The notes under the pieces: generated by a model | The model's input: only the letters and a program-made list of their open reading frames with translations | Databases searched by the model: none | What the model was told of the DNA's origin: nothing | Assembly: GCA_018398575.1 (NCBI GenBank) | Contig: JAGTXZ010000024.1 | Location: 496,001 to 560,000, forward strand | DNA: 64,000 bases | Source: Ampelomyces quisqualis | Taxonomy: Eukaryota; Ascomycota; Dothideomycetes; Pleosporales; Phaeosphaeriaceae | Direction of reading: 5' to 3' | Translations under genes and position numbers: made by a program | Shown: piece after piece, positions 35,890-46,556 of the stretch | Position numbering within the stretch: position 1 is the stretch's first letter | Layout: the number at the start of each line of letters is the position of its first letter

Positions 35890-36332
35890 ACGTATAACAA
35901 GGCTGTCTAATTACCACAGCTCCTACTCTACTATATTTAATCTAATCTATCTTTATATAGAATAAAATTAGTTATCTAATTCTTTTACTTTCTAGAGTAT
36001 AGTACTTTCTTTACATTTACCTAAGCTAGGTACTAGTATACTAGTAAATAGGTAGAAGGTATACCTCTTTAGGTACTAGTTAAGTTAAAGTTAAATTAAT
36101 TGTAGGTAGAGTATATATTAGAGTTACACTAGTTAAATTTATAACCTAACCTCTACTCTCTTATTTTACGCTAGTAGTAGATAGAAGTAGAATTTAGAGT
36201 AGGTTTAGCCTATTTAAACTATGTTAAAAACCTCTAATAACTTAAATAAACACTAATTTTTTTAGAAGGTACTTCTATTACGTTAGATAGTAGACTAGAA
36301 ACCTTAACTCTAACTTACTATTAATTAACCTT
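35890..36332. other. AT-rich flank left of the outer retrotransposon
   Basis: About 440 bp of RIP-type sequence with no readable frame. It contains AACCTCTACTCTC near 36149, similar to the sequence right of the outer element (51586 onward), so the target itself may be repeated DNA. Confidence 0.45.
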
Positions 36333-36337
36333 AACCT
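36333..36337. repeat. target-site duplication AACCT, left copy
   Basis: AACCT directly precedes the left LTR and is repeated exactly at 51586-51590 after the right LTR. Confidence 0.8.
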
Positions 36338-36637
36338 TATAACAATGTAGGTAGGTACAGCTATTAGAATTAAATTAGATACGTATTAGAGGCATATAGA
36401 AGTGCGTATTGTATTAGAGATTCTAGATTAGCTATATACCTATAGGTCTTGTATAAAAGAACAAGAAAAACTTCTCCTCTATCTAATGCAATAGGCTTAT
36501 TTTTATAGTTAAGGTAGTAACTAAATTAAAGCTAATTTAAGGCGCTTTTAGTACTGCCTCTGCTATCTCTTATATAATCTATTACTAAGCCTTTATAGAG
36601 TATTAGATATAATATGTATTTGTATATACCTGTTATA
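36338..36637 (-). repeat. 3' LTR of the outer element (300 bp)
   Basis: Left copy in the window; 3' LTR in the element's own sense. Same length as 51286-51585 and aligned throughout. Differences are transitions such as TACAGCT versus TGTAGCT, both derivable from TGCAGCT by RIP. Confidence 0.88.
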
Positions 36638-36899
36638 TTACCTCTCTTCTTAATATTAATAGTCTCTATTAATTAGGTCTATATTAGTGCGCTTTTAGAT
36701 ACCTTCTAAAATTTTCTAAAAGTCTTATTTACTTTAACTTTAAATTTCTAATAACGCGTTATAGCTGTTTATTTTGGTTTACTTAGCGTAGCAGCGCGTT
36801 TGTTATCTTAACTTTACTTAGAGTTTTTAGAGTATATATATAAGGCTAGCTCTTAGTATACTACTTTCTTATACTCTTTTTCTATACGTTTATATACCT

Positions 36900-37670
36900 A
36901 CTGCTATCTAACTACTCTTCTAATTTAATTACTAGCTAACTATTTTACAGGTATACACAATACCTATTCTTGTCTCTTCTAAGGCTTATTTCTTAGCCTA
37001 TTAGGTTGTTTATCTATAGGCTGTAAGGGCTTTTACTTACAGCTAGTTTAATATTAAGTTTAGATTCTATTTAAATATCTCTAAGAAGCGTATATATTAT
37101 ATGCTCTTAAATAAAAAGTATTACCTAGTTTCTCTATATATAGGCTAGAAGTATAATAGCCTATTTAAGGCTCTTAACTATAGGTTTACTACTCTAGGTA
37201 GAGACAAGTCTAATAAAGTTATGCTAGAGTAAGAGGTTGCTATTAAGAACGCAGCGTTTTAGTTAGCTGCTATAGTACAAGTAGGCACTATATAAGTAGC
37301 TAACTTAAATAACACTAACTTGTTAGTTAGCGCTTATTACTAGAGGAAGGAGCTAGCTAAAAAAGTTAGAGAGATAGCTAAAGAAGTTAGAGCGCTTAGG
37401 AAGAGTATAGCTAGGTTAACTAGTGTAGTTGCCTAGCTAGTAAATATTATAATAGTATTAAAGGCTAATTAGTTAGTAGAGTAAAAGAAAGTACAAAATA
37501 TAGCGTAAGAGGCTAGTACTTATAGTAAGTAAAGCTAGAATAAAAGATAACTAAGTAGTGCGTTAGTGTCTACACCTAGAGATTTAGATAGTTAAGAATA
37601 TTCTACTAGTAGTAGTAATAGTTTACTATTAGATCTAATAAAAGAGTAAGACTTTTATTATTAATAGCTG
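36900..37670 (+). pseudogene. antisense reading frame in the 3' region of the outer element
   Basis: On the plus strand, opposite to the element's pol, a frame is readable with about 14 stops, all consistent with former Gln codons. It includes AAFQLAAIVQVGTIQVANLN (Q restored), the basic-acidic helix KKVREIAKEVRALRKSIARL and a Ser-rich end. It looks like a coiled-coil protein and meets the end of pol tail to tail at about 37.67 kb. No family recognised. The opposite strand here is less protein-like, but I cannot exclude a minus-strand 3' UTR with chance openness. Confidence 0.4.
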
Positions 37671-38418
37671 TTACCTACTAGTGTAGTAGTTGTAATATTA
37701 AGTTTAATTTTCCTAATATAATTATCTTGCAATACTATAAGATCTTTAACTCTCTTTTTTTATACTATAATCTACTTAGCTAACGCTTGTAGAGGTCTTA
37801 GCTATTTTAGATAGCGTTTATAGAACGCTTGCAATATATATAGAGCACCTATAAAGTTTAAAGCATTGTACTAAGCAGAGTTAGAATTATAGCCTACCTA
37901 TTTTACGCAATACTTTAGAATAGAGTAGCACAGCTTGCTAGCTAAGATCTTTTTAACTTTTTATTCTTTAACGCTTTAAATTAAGATGCTAGATAAGTTT
38001 AGGCTTAGCTAACTAGGTAGAGGGTTATTAAAGTTCTTACAAAAGACGTCTAAAGCAAACACGTTATAGATCTTAAAGCCTTCTAGCAGTTTTAATTAAA
38101 ATAAATGCCTAACTTGTTTTAGAACTTTAAAGAGTTTCTTCTACAATTTAGTAAGTTTATAACTTAAGTAAGTAATAGATAGGTTTTAGGTTAACACGTA
38201 AACTTTATTACTTACTAACTAATTAATAAGTTATTAATATTTATTAACTTTAGTAGCTATACGTTGTTAAGCCTTTTTTATATTATCTTTAGCTGTACGC
38301 TAGGCTTTATACATACAGGTAGCTAAGCTTAAGGCGTCTTTAATATTAGTATTTTTATACTTTAAAGTAAATAATAACTAATCCTAGCTTTAGCGTAGTT
38401 TAGATCTAAAAAGAAGCT
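37665..38418 (-). pseudogene. outer element pol, C-terminal part (integrase tail and chromodomain)
   Basis: This continues the integrase frame that stops at 46557 on the other side of the inner insertion: after the core comes ALY(Q)LLFRSK, the usual P-Y-E-L-L-F-G segment. Next come MYKA(W)RTAKDNIKKA(Q)QRIA and a basic spacer. A chromodomain region follows at about 37.86-37.98 kb (VKE.KVKKILASKL, then LKYCVK.VGY, where dots are stops that would be Trp codons), matching the E-W-E-V-E-E-I-L and Y-x-V-K-W-x-G-Y pattern of chromoviral chromodomains. The frame ends near 37665. Confidence 0.72.
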
Positions 38419-38423
38419 AGTAT
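38419..38423. repeat. target-site duplication AGTAT, left copy
   Basis: AGTAT abuts the inner element's left LTR and is repeated at 46552-46556. Confidence 0.85.
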
Positions 38424-38682
38424 TGTAACAGGCTACTGCCTGGTTAGTCCTTAGTTACAGAAAAACCTTAGCTTACTAAACTAGAACACTAAAAAGGTTC
38501 TGAACTAGAACGCAAAAAAATCCTCTAGGCTAGAACACTAGAAATGGTTCTAAACTAAATTGCCTTAACTCTCTAGACTAGACTGCCTTAGGACTATAAA
38601 AACCTTCTAGGTAGCAATTAGGATAGGTTACAAATTTACGTCTTTATCTCTTAGCAACTACTCTTAAGGTCTACCTCTTATA
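38424..38682 (+). repeat. 5' LTR of the inner element (259 bp)
   Basis: Starts TGTAACAGGC and ends CTCTTATA (ancestrally TTACA). Equal in length to the right LTR, which differs mainly by transitions at CpA/TpG sites. Confidence 0.9.
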
Positions 38683-41600
38683 ATTAAATTTGTTAAACCT
38701 AACTAGGCTAAAGAGCTATTAGTAACCTCTAGTATAGAACAAGTAACTGTTCCTATAACAGTATAAAACATAATAGTACAAGCTATCTAGATAAGACGTA
38801 ACAGCGTCTCTAAGTTAGTTATTAAGGATAAGTTTAATTAGATAATTATTAATAACTTTCTAGACCTAGAGGAATAATAGATTAAGAAATAATTGCTGTT
38901 AAATAGCCTTAAGAGAACGCCTGCCTAGTAGGAAGTATGTAACTCTCTAGTAGCTAAACTCTTTAATAATAAGAAAGAAAAGTCTTTTATAAGCGCAGAT
39001 CTAGACTTAGTATTGCTAGTAAGAAATCTGTAGAAACAAGTTGTAAGGCTTACAGCCTAAGTAACTCTAGAAACCTCTAGCTTTATATAAACCTCTTTAG
39101 AAAGCTTCTTCTTGTTCTAGAAGACTTATAAAGTCTTTAACTTAGAAGCGTATAAAGGAGATTAAAAAGATTACTGCATCTTAAAGGCCTAAATAAAGTA
39201 TAAACTAGAATATAACAGCGTAAAACTAGGCTTTTAAGTAGGCTATATCTTTAACTGCCTTAAGGGGTTAGTAGCTAGTATAGCCTTATCTTAGGTAACC
39301 TAGAACCTCTAGGGCTCTACAGAAGAACTTTAAGACTTTCTAAACAGCTAATTTAGTAATAAGCTATACAACAAAAGATTATAAAGAAAACTCTAAATAA
39401 TCTAATAGAACAAGTCTTCTCTCTAGAGCTTTAATACAGAGTTTATAAGGCTAGCCTATAACACAAGCAAAGAAGACAATAAAGTAAACTTAAAAATAAA
39501 GTACTTAAGTGCTATCTAGCTAGACTTACAAGATAGAATAATTTCTGTAGAAACTAAACCTAAATAAAGAATCTACAACTTTATAGATAGAGTAGCAATT
39601 ATTAAAGAAAACTTATACAAGGCAAAACTAAGTAGTAAGCACACTAAAAGACAGAACGTTAGAAAACTTATAGATTAAGAACTTACAAGAGGATATTCTA
39701 AGAGAACTAAGAGAAAATCTCTTAAAAGAAAGAAAGCTAAGTAGGCTACTATAGAAGAGTAGTTTTACTGTAGACAAAACAACTTATGCCTCTACTATAG
39801 TAAGTTAGGACACTACGCTAGTAAATGCAAATTATCTTTACCTTTAAAATATACTAAAGCTATAGTAGCTAAGGTATAGGGTAAGAAAGAGAAGAACGCG
39901 TTAAAAGACACCCTAAGCTTAGAAAACAAGTAACTCTTGTTTAAAGGCGCAGATAAGAGTATAGTAATACAACACTAAAAGAGAATAAAAGATTTTAATA
40001 ATTCTAAAGAAAATAGCTAGATAAAGAACCTATTACTATATACACTATTATTAATAAAATAATAGTTACTTTTATAATAATTAACACTAAGTATTTTACT
40101 TACGCTATAACTTTAACTAAGTTTGTCTGCAAGAATAAGTTAGAGTATAAGTTAATAGCCTTAAAAGAAATTATTAAGATTGCTAGAGCCTAGTCTTAGA
40201 TAAAGATAGCTATCTAGATAAGAATTAACATTAATAAGTATAAGAAGACACTATAGGCCTATAAACTAGATAAAGATAAAGAATACAACCTAGTTTTAGG
40301 TTAACTATAGATAAACTAGCACAATATTACTATTGCACTAGCAAAAAAATTAATATATATCTACTCTACTTAGACGCAAGTTAGAAGCTAAGAGAGAAGA
40401 AAACTTCTTTTACTATAGAGCATTATAGTAGCTGCGTACTTAGCCTAGCTATAATAAGGCTAGAAGGACAAATCTATCTGCCTTTATGCTGCGTTAATAG
40501 TAGATATTTAGAAGGCCCTAAAAACTAAGCTCTAAGTAGACTCTAGATTAGTGCTCTTAGATTACCTAAAAGAAAAATACAAAACCTTTCTACGCAAGAA
40601 AGTAGACTAACTTCTCTTAGTAAAAAGACTTACTATTAATTATTCTATTAAGCTAGTAGAAAAAGATAAAAAGACTATAGAAGTGCTGTAGAGCCTACTA
40701 TACAGTATGTTAAGGAAAAAACTTCTTGTGCTCTAAAAAGAGCTTACTTTTTACTTAGACTATAGCTTTATACAGGTAAGCTAGTTAAGCGCCTCTATAC
40801 TAGTTCTATTTGTAAAGAAGCTAGAGAAGAGCTTATAGTTCTGTGTAAACTACTAGGCCTTTAACGCAATTATAAGAAAGAACTAATACCTACTTTTACT
40901 TATCTAAGAGACCTTAGCCTAGATTGCTAAAGCTAAATAGTTTACTAAAGTAGATGTTATCTAAGCGTTTTATAAGATTAGGATTACTAAAGAAGACAAA
41001 TAGAAGATAGCCTTCTAAACCTGCTTTAGCCTCTATAAGTAGCTTGTAATACTCTTTAGACTTACAAACGCTCTAAGCACGTTCTAAAGATATATTAATT
41101 AGACACTAAGAAAATACTTAGATAATTTTTGTTTAGCTTATATAGACAACGTATTAATATATATAAGTAGGTTTAAGGCAGACTATAAGAAAAAGGTAAA
41201 GCTAGTAATCTAGAAACTTAGTGCAGCTAAGTTACACCTTAATGTAAGAAAAAGCAAGTTTAGTATAAAGAAGACTAAATACCTTAGATTTATTATTAAG
41301 GCTAAGAAAGAAATAAGCATAGACTTTAAGAAAGTAGCTGCTATACGTTCTTAGGAGCCTCCTAAGACAGTTAAAGAAGTCTAGAGTTTTATTAGCTTTG
41401 CTAACTTCTACTAACAGTTTATAAAAGACTTTTTAGAGTTAGCTACTTTACTAACTAGACTAACTAGGAAAAGTGTAGCCTTTTACTAGGGCTCTAAACA
41501 ACAGATATTCTTTAGTAAGCTAAAGAAAGCTTTTGTAGCAGAACTATCTTTAGCAAACTTTAATATAGAGCTAGAGATAGTAGTAGAATATAACGCCTTA

Positions 41601-44340
41601 GAATAGTTAACTAAAGAGGTGCTGTTTTAATACAGCAGGAATAGACGCTTCTAAGCTATAGCTTACTACTTAGCAAAGAATATAGCTGCAGAAGCTAACT
41701 ATACTATCTATAATAAGAAGCTGTTAGCTATAGTTAAGTGCTTAAAGTAGTAGAGAACTAAACTTTAGAAAGTAAAGTATTTTACTATACTTACAGACTA
41801 TAAGAACCTAGAATACTTTGCTACTACATAACTACTAATAGAGAAACACGTCTGCTAGGCAGAGTTCTTTAGCACGTTTAATGTTAGATTCTAATACTAC
41901 TTAGAAAACGTTAACAGCAGAGCAGATACTCTTTTTAAGAAAGAATAAGATCTTTTCTAAGAAAGAGCAGACGCGTAGGTACAGTTCTAGACCTTCTAAT
42001 TATTTACTTTTGCTTTAGAAACTAAAGATAAAAAAGACTTAGTACTTACTACTTCCTTTGCAGCTTAGCAGAGGGATTTACTATAACAAGAGAGAAGAGA
42101 AACAAAGTAGCTCTAAAACATACTTATAGACAAAGAGACTATGTTAACTACTTTTTTTGTAGCTTAGCAGAGGAATGCACTATAATAAGAAGAGAAAGAA
42201 ACAGAGTAGCTCTAAAACGTGCTTGTAGACAAAAACGCTACGTTAACTACTTCTCTTATAGCTTAGTAAAGAGATATACTATAATAGAAAAAGAAAGAAA
42301 TAGAGTAGCTCTAAAACGTGCTTGTAGACAAAGACGCTACGTTAACTACTTCTCTTGTAGCTTAGTAGAGAGATACACTATAACAAGAAGAAGAAGAAAT
42401 AGAGTAGCTCTAAAACGTGCTTACAAACAAAGATACTGCGTTAACTACTTTTCTTACAGCTTAGTAAAGAGATACACTATAATAAGAAGAGGAAGAAATA
42501 GAGTAGCTTTAAAACGTGCTTATAGACAAAGACGCTATGTTAAGAGAAGAAAACATTGCCTATAACTAAAGTATTAAGAAGCTTTCTATAACAAGAGATA
42601 TTTTAGATTTTACTAAAGAAACTATAGTACTACGCATAATTACGCTTAGGTAAGGTCTATACACAAATAACTGCTCTAAAGGATTATTAGAGCCTACTAT
42701 TAAGAAACTATAGAAACAGGCTGTTTATATAAATAAAGCCTACTAAGTAGTAGTTAGTGCTGTTAGAACAGAGCAGTAGAAATTCTCTTCTTATTTAAGC
42801 CTAAAAGTTACTCTAGCAGAGTGTGCCTTAGATAGCCTAGAACACCTACTCTATAGAAAACGCAAGTAGGTACTAGACTGCGCAAACTTATAAACCTACA
42901 TTACCTTAGAAGTGTATAATTCCTTAATTACTAGACACTTAAGTAAGAAAAACACCTATGCAATATTAGTAAAAGACTACTTCTAGCTTAGAATATTCTT
43001 AAGTATTTACTAGTTTGTCTAAAACTGCTTAGTGTGTAGCTAGACAAAGCTATAGAAAAAACTTAAACAAGAATTACTATACTTACTTCTGCTTCTAGAC
43101 TAAATATAGAAAGAATTGTTAGTAGACTTTATTATAGGCCTTCTGCTAAGCTGCAGAATACTATACCTTATAGTAGTTACTAACTAACTAAGTAAAAACG
43201 TAGTGCTTGTGCCTATCTTAGACTTAGAAGTCTCTACTATAGTTAAAGTATTTATTAAATAAGTAGTTGCGTACTATTAGCTTCTAGACGCTATAGTGTT
43301 TAACAGAGAGTTATAGTTTGTAAGCAAATTCTAGTTCTTGCTTTGTAATAAGCTTAGAATACAAAGAAAGGTCTTAATAGTATACTACCTTTAGACAGAT
43401 AGCGCTATAGAGTAAATAAACAGTATAGTAGAAGCCTACTTAAGGGCCTTTGTAAGCTAGAACTAGTTAAACTAGGCTACTCTACGCCTACTAGCATAAA
43501 TTGCTATAGCTAGACAAAACGCAGTATCTATAGGCGTTAGCCTATTCTTTCTCTAGCATAGGTATAATATAGACTCTATTTAGTCTAACCTAAAATAGAC
43601 TATAGAGAACTAGTATTAGTCTAGCATTAATAAGAGAGCTACTACTAAAGTAATAGCAACTAAGATAAAAGAAATAATAAACTATATATAAGTAAAAATA
43701 GTAGAAGTACAATAGAAATAAGAACGCTAGGCTAACTACTACTAATAGAAAGCTCTAAAACTCTATGTAAGAGACAAAGTATAGCTCTAGTATAGCTGCA
43801 CTATATCTAATAACAGACCTTTAAAAAAGTTAGATTAGAAAAATAAGAAATATACAGTTATAAAGGTTATATTACTACACGTTATAGAGCTAAGCGTACT
43901 CTTTAGAGTGCACCTAAGATTCTACGTTAACTATTTCTAGCTTAATGTAAAGAACTTACTTCTACACTTAGAGTCTAATAACTAGTAACTAGAAGTAATA
44001 ATAGAGAACAAAGATATAACTAATAATAAGTTTATTATTAACTAGATCTTTATAGAATAGTAGAAGAAGAAAGAGTAAGGCATATAGCTGTAGTACTTAG
44101 TAAAATAGGTAAGATATGCAGAACTAACATAAAAACTATAAGTAAATGTTACTAACACTATAGCCCTTACTAAGTAGCTAGATAAAACTAAAACAAAATA
44201 AGACTTAGATAAGTTATTAGTAGAGCGCCTGCTTTTCTTAACTACTAAATAGAGTATATTAGCAGAGAAAGAGAAGAGAGAAGAATTATAAGTACGCATA
44301 ACAAGTATAAGAATAGATAACAGCGTTATGCACAGAAGAG
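38683..44340 (+). pseudogene. inner element gag-pol, RIP-inactivated
   Basis: Readable as one plus-strand polyprotein if TAA/TAG are taken as former Gln or Trp. Gag includes a CX2CX4HX4C zinc knuckle at 39787-39828 whose second Cys is now Tyr (TGT to TAT). RT motifs: LVLFVKKLEKSLQFCVNY, VDVIQAFYKIRI and AYIDNVLIYIS, with Asn where YxDD has its second Asp. RNase H: QAIAYYLAKNIAAEANYTIY and ILTDYKNLEYF. Integrase: TRHLSKKNTYAIL, CLVCSQTK, KELLVDFIIGLLLS and VIVFNREL-like DDE landmarks, followed by the VYYLQTDSAIEQIN region. The chromodomain includes QLQYLVKQVRYAEL. The 33-residue repeats separate RNase H from integrase. Stops number dozens; no part can be active. Confidence 0.85.
42048..42542 (+). 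repeat. five tandem 99-bp (33-residue) repeats inside pol
   Basis: Five head-to-tail units of exactly 99 bp, each starting ACTACTT, ACTACTTTT or similar and ending CTACGTTA-like. They are in frame with the surrounding pol. Each unit reads LTTxLxAQQRDxLQQ-EEExExLQNVLxDKDA with Q at former CAG/CAA codons, a Gln/Glu-rich helix. They lie between the end of RNase H (DTLFKKEQ) and the integrase N-terminal region. I know of no such array in standard Gypsy pol. Confidence 0.85.
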
Positions 44341-44349
44341 ATTAGTAAA

Positions 44350-46260
44350 AAAAAGAGTAAACTTAAGACAAGTATAAGAAGAACCTAAAGTATAAGAAAT
44401 AATATAGTAGTGCACTTAGTTGCGTTTAGGAACAATACTAAACACTAGAGAGTAACTAATAGAGGAAATGTAAGGATACTGTAATAGATAGAGCCTAGGA
44501 CTAGAAGCACTAGTAGAGAGTAGAGAGAGAAGAAGATGCCTACATCTATTCTATTAGCTAACCTGTAACTGCTTTAACTAGTTAATAGTAAGGATATAAC
44601 TAGCAGTTAACTGTTCTTAGGAACTAAATATAAGAAACCTAAATGCTAATATACAAGAACTAAAGCAACAGTTCTACTAGCTACTTAGAATAACTTAAAA
44701 ACAAAGAGGGAGGAACCTAGAAGCTTAACACTAACAGATTATTAGCTAAAGAGTGCAAGAGAGAAAGCTTAGATTAACTCTAAATACTTAGCTACTTAAG
44801 CTAAGTAATAGCTAGCTAAGACGCAGCGTAACATAAACATCTAGAAGGCTTAGAAAACTTAAAAGAAAGATATAAGACTCTAATACTAGGACTGCGCTAG
44901 ACTATAAGGGCTAGTAAGAATGTTAGCGTGCGCAGGAAAGGTATAACAACAAGAGCCTATAAGCTTAAGACGTAGAACGCGACATCTACTCTAATATATA
45001 AGCAGTAGCAAAGAATATAAGTCTAGTTCTACAGAGTCTAAGATTATTAATAAAAAGAAAGTAGTAGCTACAATAGAAGCTCTATTACTACAAAAATTGC
45101 CTATAAGCGCTACGCAGAAACTACAGCAAGACTACTATATACTAGAGCCTACCTTTTTACTATTAAAGGACATAATAGTTACTATTACTAAATAGTTAGT
45201 TTTAGCCTGCACCTTTGCGTTATATATAAGCTTCTTATAGATGTTAGACTTTATTATATTAAGGTAATAGAGCAGCCTATTAGTAGTCTAGAAAGCGTTG
45301 CTAACGTAAAAGACCTAGAAGCTTACGCTAAAGATCTATATATTGTACTTTTTAGCCTAATTAAATATTAGTAGAATATACAGAAACGCTGCAGAGAAAC
45401 AAACTCTAGTAAAAGAAAAACAAATTAAGAATAACTTATATTAGTGTAGAGCTGCTGTACGCTAGCGCTAACATTATTAAGCTTATAAATAATAGTGTCT
45501 TGCTTAATAAGAAGCTGCTAGAAGAGCTAGCAAATGTCTACTAGGATATTAACCTAGTTAACCTTGCGCGTTAGACTCTAGTAGCTAGACTTATTACTAC
45601 TACAAGACTTTGCCTAAGCAGCCTAAAGCTTTTTAACAAAGTTAGACTAAAGACTAGCAATTGTATGCTGCGTTAACAGCTGCTTAACCTTAAGATTGTA
45701 AGCAAGCGCGTTACAAAGCAAGATAACTATAATCTTAAAGTAATTATTAATCTAAGAAGCTATTAGAATTAACTAGGAAAGTAAGAGAATATAATAGTTA
45801 ACTTATAGGCCTACACGCAATATAAGCGTCCTTGCACTAAGAGTAGGTGCTCTTACTACAAGTAATTGCGCACTTAGACTTATTACTTTTAAGCTAAGTA
45901 ATAGCGCAGCCTAAACAATATAGTAGGTTAAGCTTAGCCTTAATAATAATGTCTAGTCTGTTCTATTACTAGTTAGTAATATGCCTAAACCTAGCTTAGC
46001 GCCTTAGATATAAAACTTACAATAAGAAGGTTAGTAGTATAACGCTTAGCTAGAGAACTGCAAAAAGTACGTAAGCTTAGCATCTTTGTAAATAACAGTA
46101 CAGGCAAGAAAGATATGTAGGCTAATAAGAAGAGTAACGCGCAAGCAAGTATATAAAAGATAAAGCTAGTGTAGTATATAGTGCTACCTAAAAAGAGAAG
46201 TAAGGGTGCAGAATAATAGATCTAAGTAAAGTAATTTTTGTTTTAATAGTTGCGCAGGTC
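44350..46260 (+). pseudogene. extra sense-strand frame downstream of pol in the inner element
   Basis: After the chromodomain the plus strand stays readable (stops as former Gln) for about 1.9 kb. The first part is basic and helical (NLNANIQELKQQFY, RKLRLTLNTQLLKLSN, RRLRKLKRKI). The second part (about 45.05-45.7 kb) includes KKKVVATIEALLLQKLPISA, LEPTFLLLKDIIVTITK and AAVRQRQHYQAYKQQCLAQQ. No Env, RNase H or known accessory domain recognised. It could be a separate ORF or an unusual C-terminal extension; splice or frame changes near 45.05 kb are not resolved. Confidence 0.45.
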
Positions 46261-46292
46261 TAAGCGCACCTAGCGCTAGAGTAAGAGAATTA

Positions 46293-46551
46293 TATAATAG
46301 GCTGCTACTTAGTTAGTTCTTAGTTATAGAAAAACCTTAGCTTACTAAACTAGAGCACTAAAAAGGTTCTAAACTAGAACGCAAAAAAATTCTCTAGGCT
46401 AGAACACTAGAAACAGTTCTAGACTAGATTGCCTTAACCCTCTAGACTAGACTGCCTTAGAACTATAAAAACCTTCTAGGTAGCAATTAGGATAGGTTAC
46501 AAATTCACGTCTTTATCTTCTAGCAACTACTCTTAGGGTCTGCCCCTTACA
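46293..46551 (+). repeat. 3' LTR of the inner element (259 bp)
   Basis: Starts TATAATAGG (RIP form of TGTAACAGG) and ends GCCCCTTACA, then AGTAT. Confidence 0.9.
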
Positions 46552-46556
46552 AGTAT
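46552..46556. repeat. target-site duplication AGTAT, right copy
   Basis: Exact match to 38419-38423. Confidence 0.85.

Larger units (their letters stand above)
38424..46551 (+). mobile_element. inner LTR retrotransposon (Ty3/Gypsy chromovirus), 8.1 kb
   Basis: Bounded by 259-bp LTRs (38424-38682, 46293-46551) that start TGTAACAGG and end TTACA, with target duplication AGTAT. It is inserted inside the integrase region of the outer element, so it is younger. Order on the plus strand: gag with zinc knuckle (39787-39828), protease region, RT (YIDN at 41138-41149), RNase H (to about 41.95 kb), five 99-bp tandem repeats (42048-42542), integrase (about 42.85-43.6 kb), chromodomain (about 43.98-44.12 kb), then an extra sense frame to about 46.25 kb. 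A purine-rich tract (AGAGTAAGAGAATTA, about 46278-46292) precedes the right LTR. At 8.1 kb it is longer than a usual Gypsy element because of the repeats and the extra frame. Confidence 0.9.

Noticed and set aside
44042..44299. 85-codon minus frame, Ser/Tyr-rich
   Set aside because: Opposite strand of the inner element's chromodomain region.
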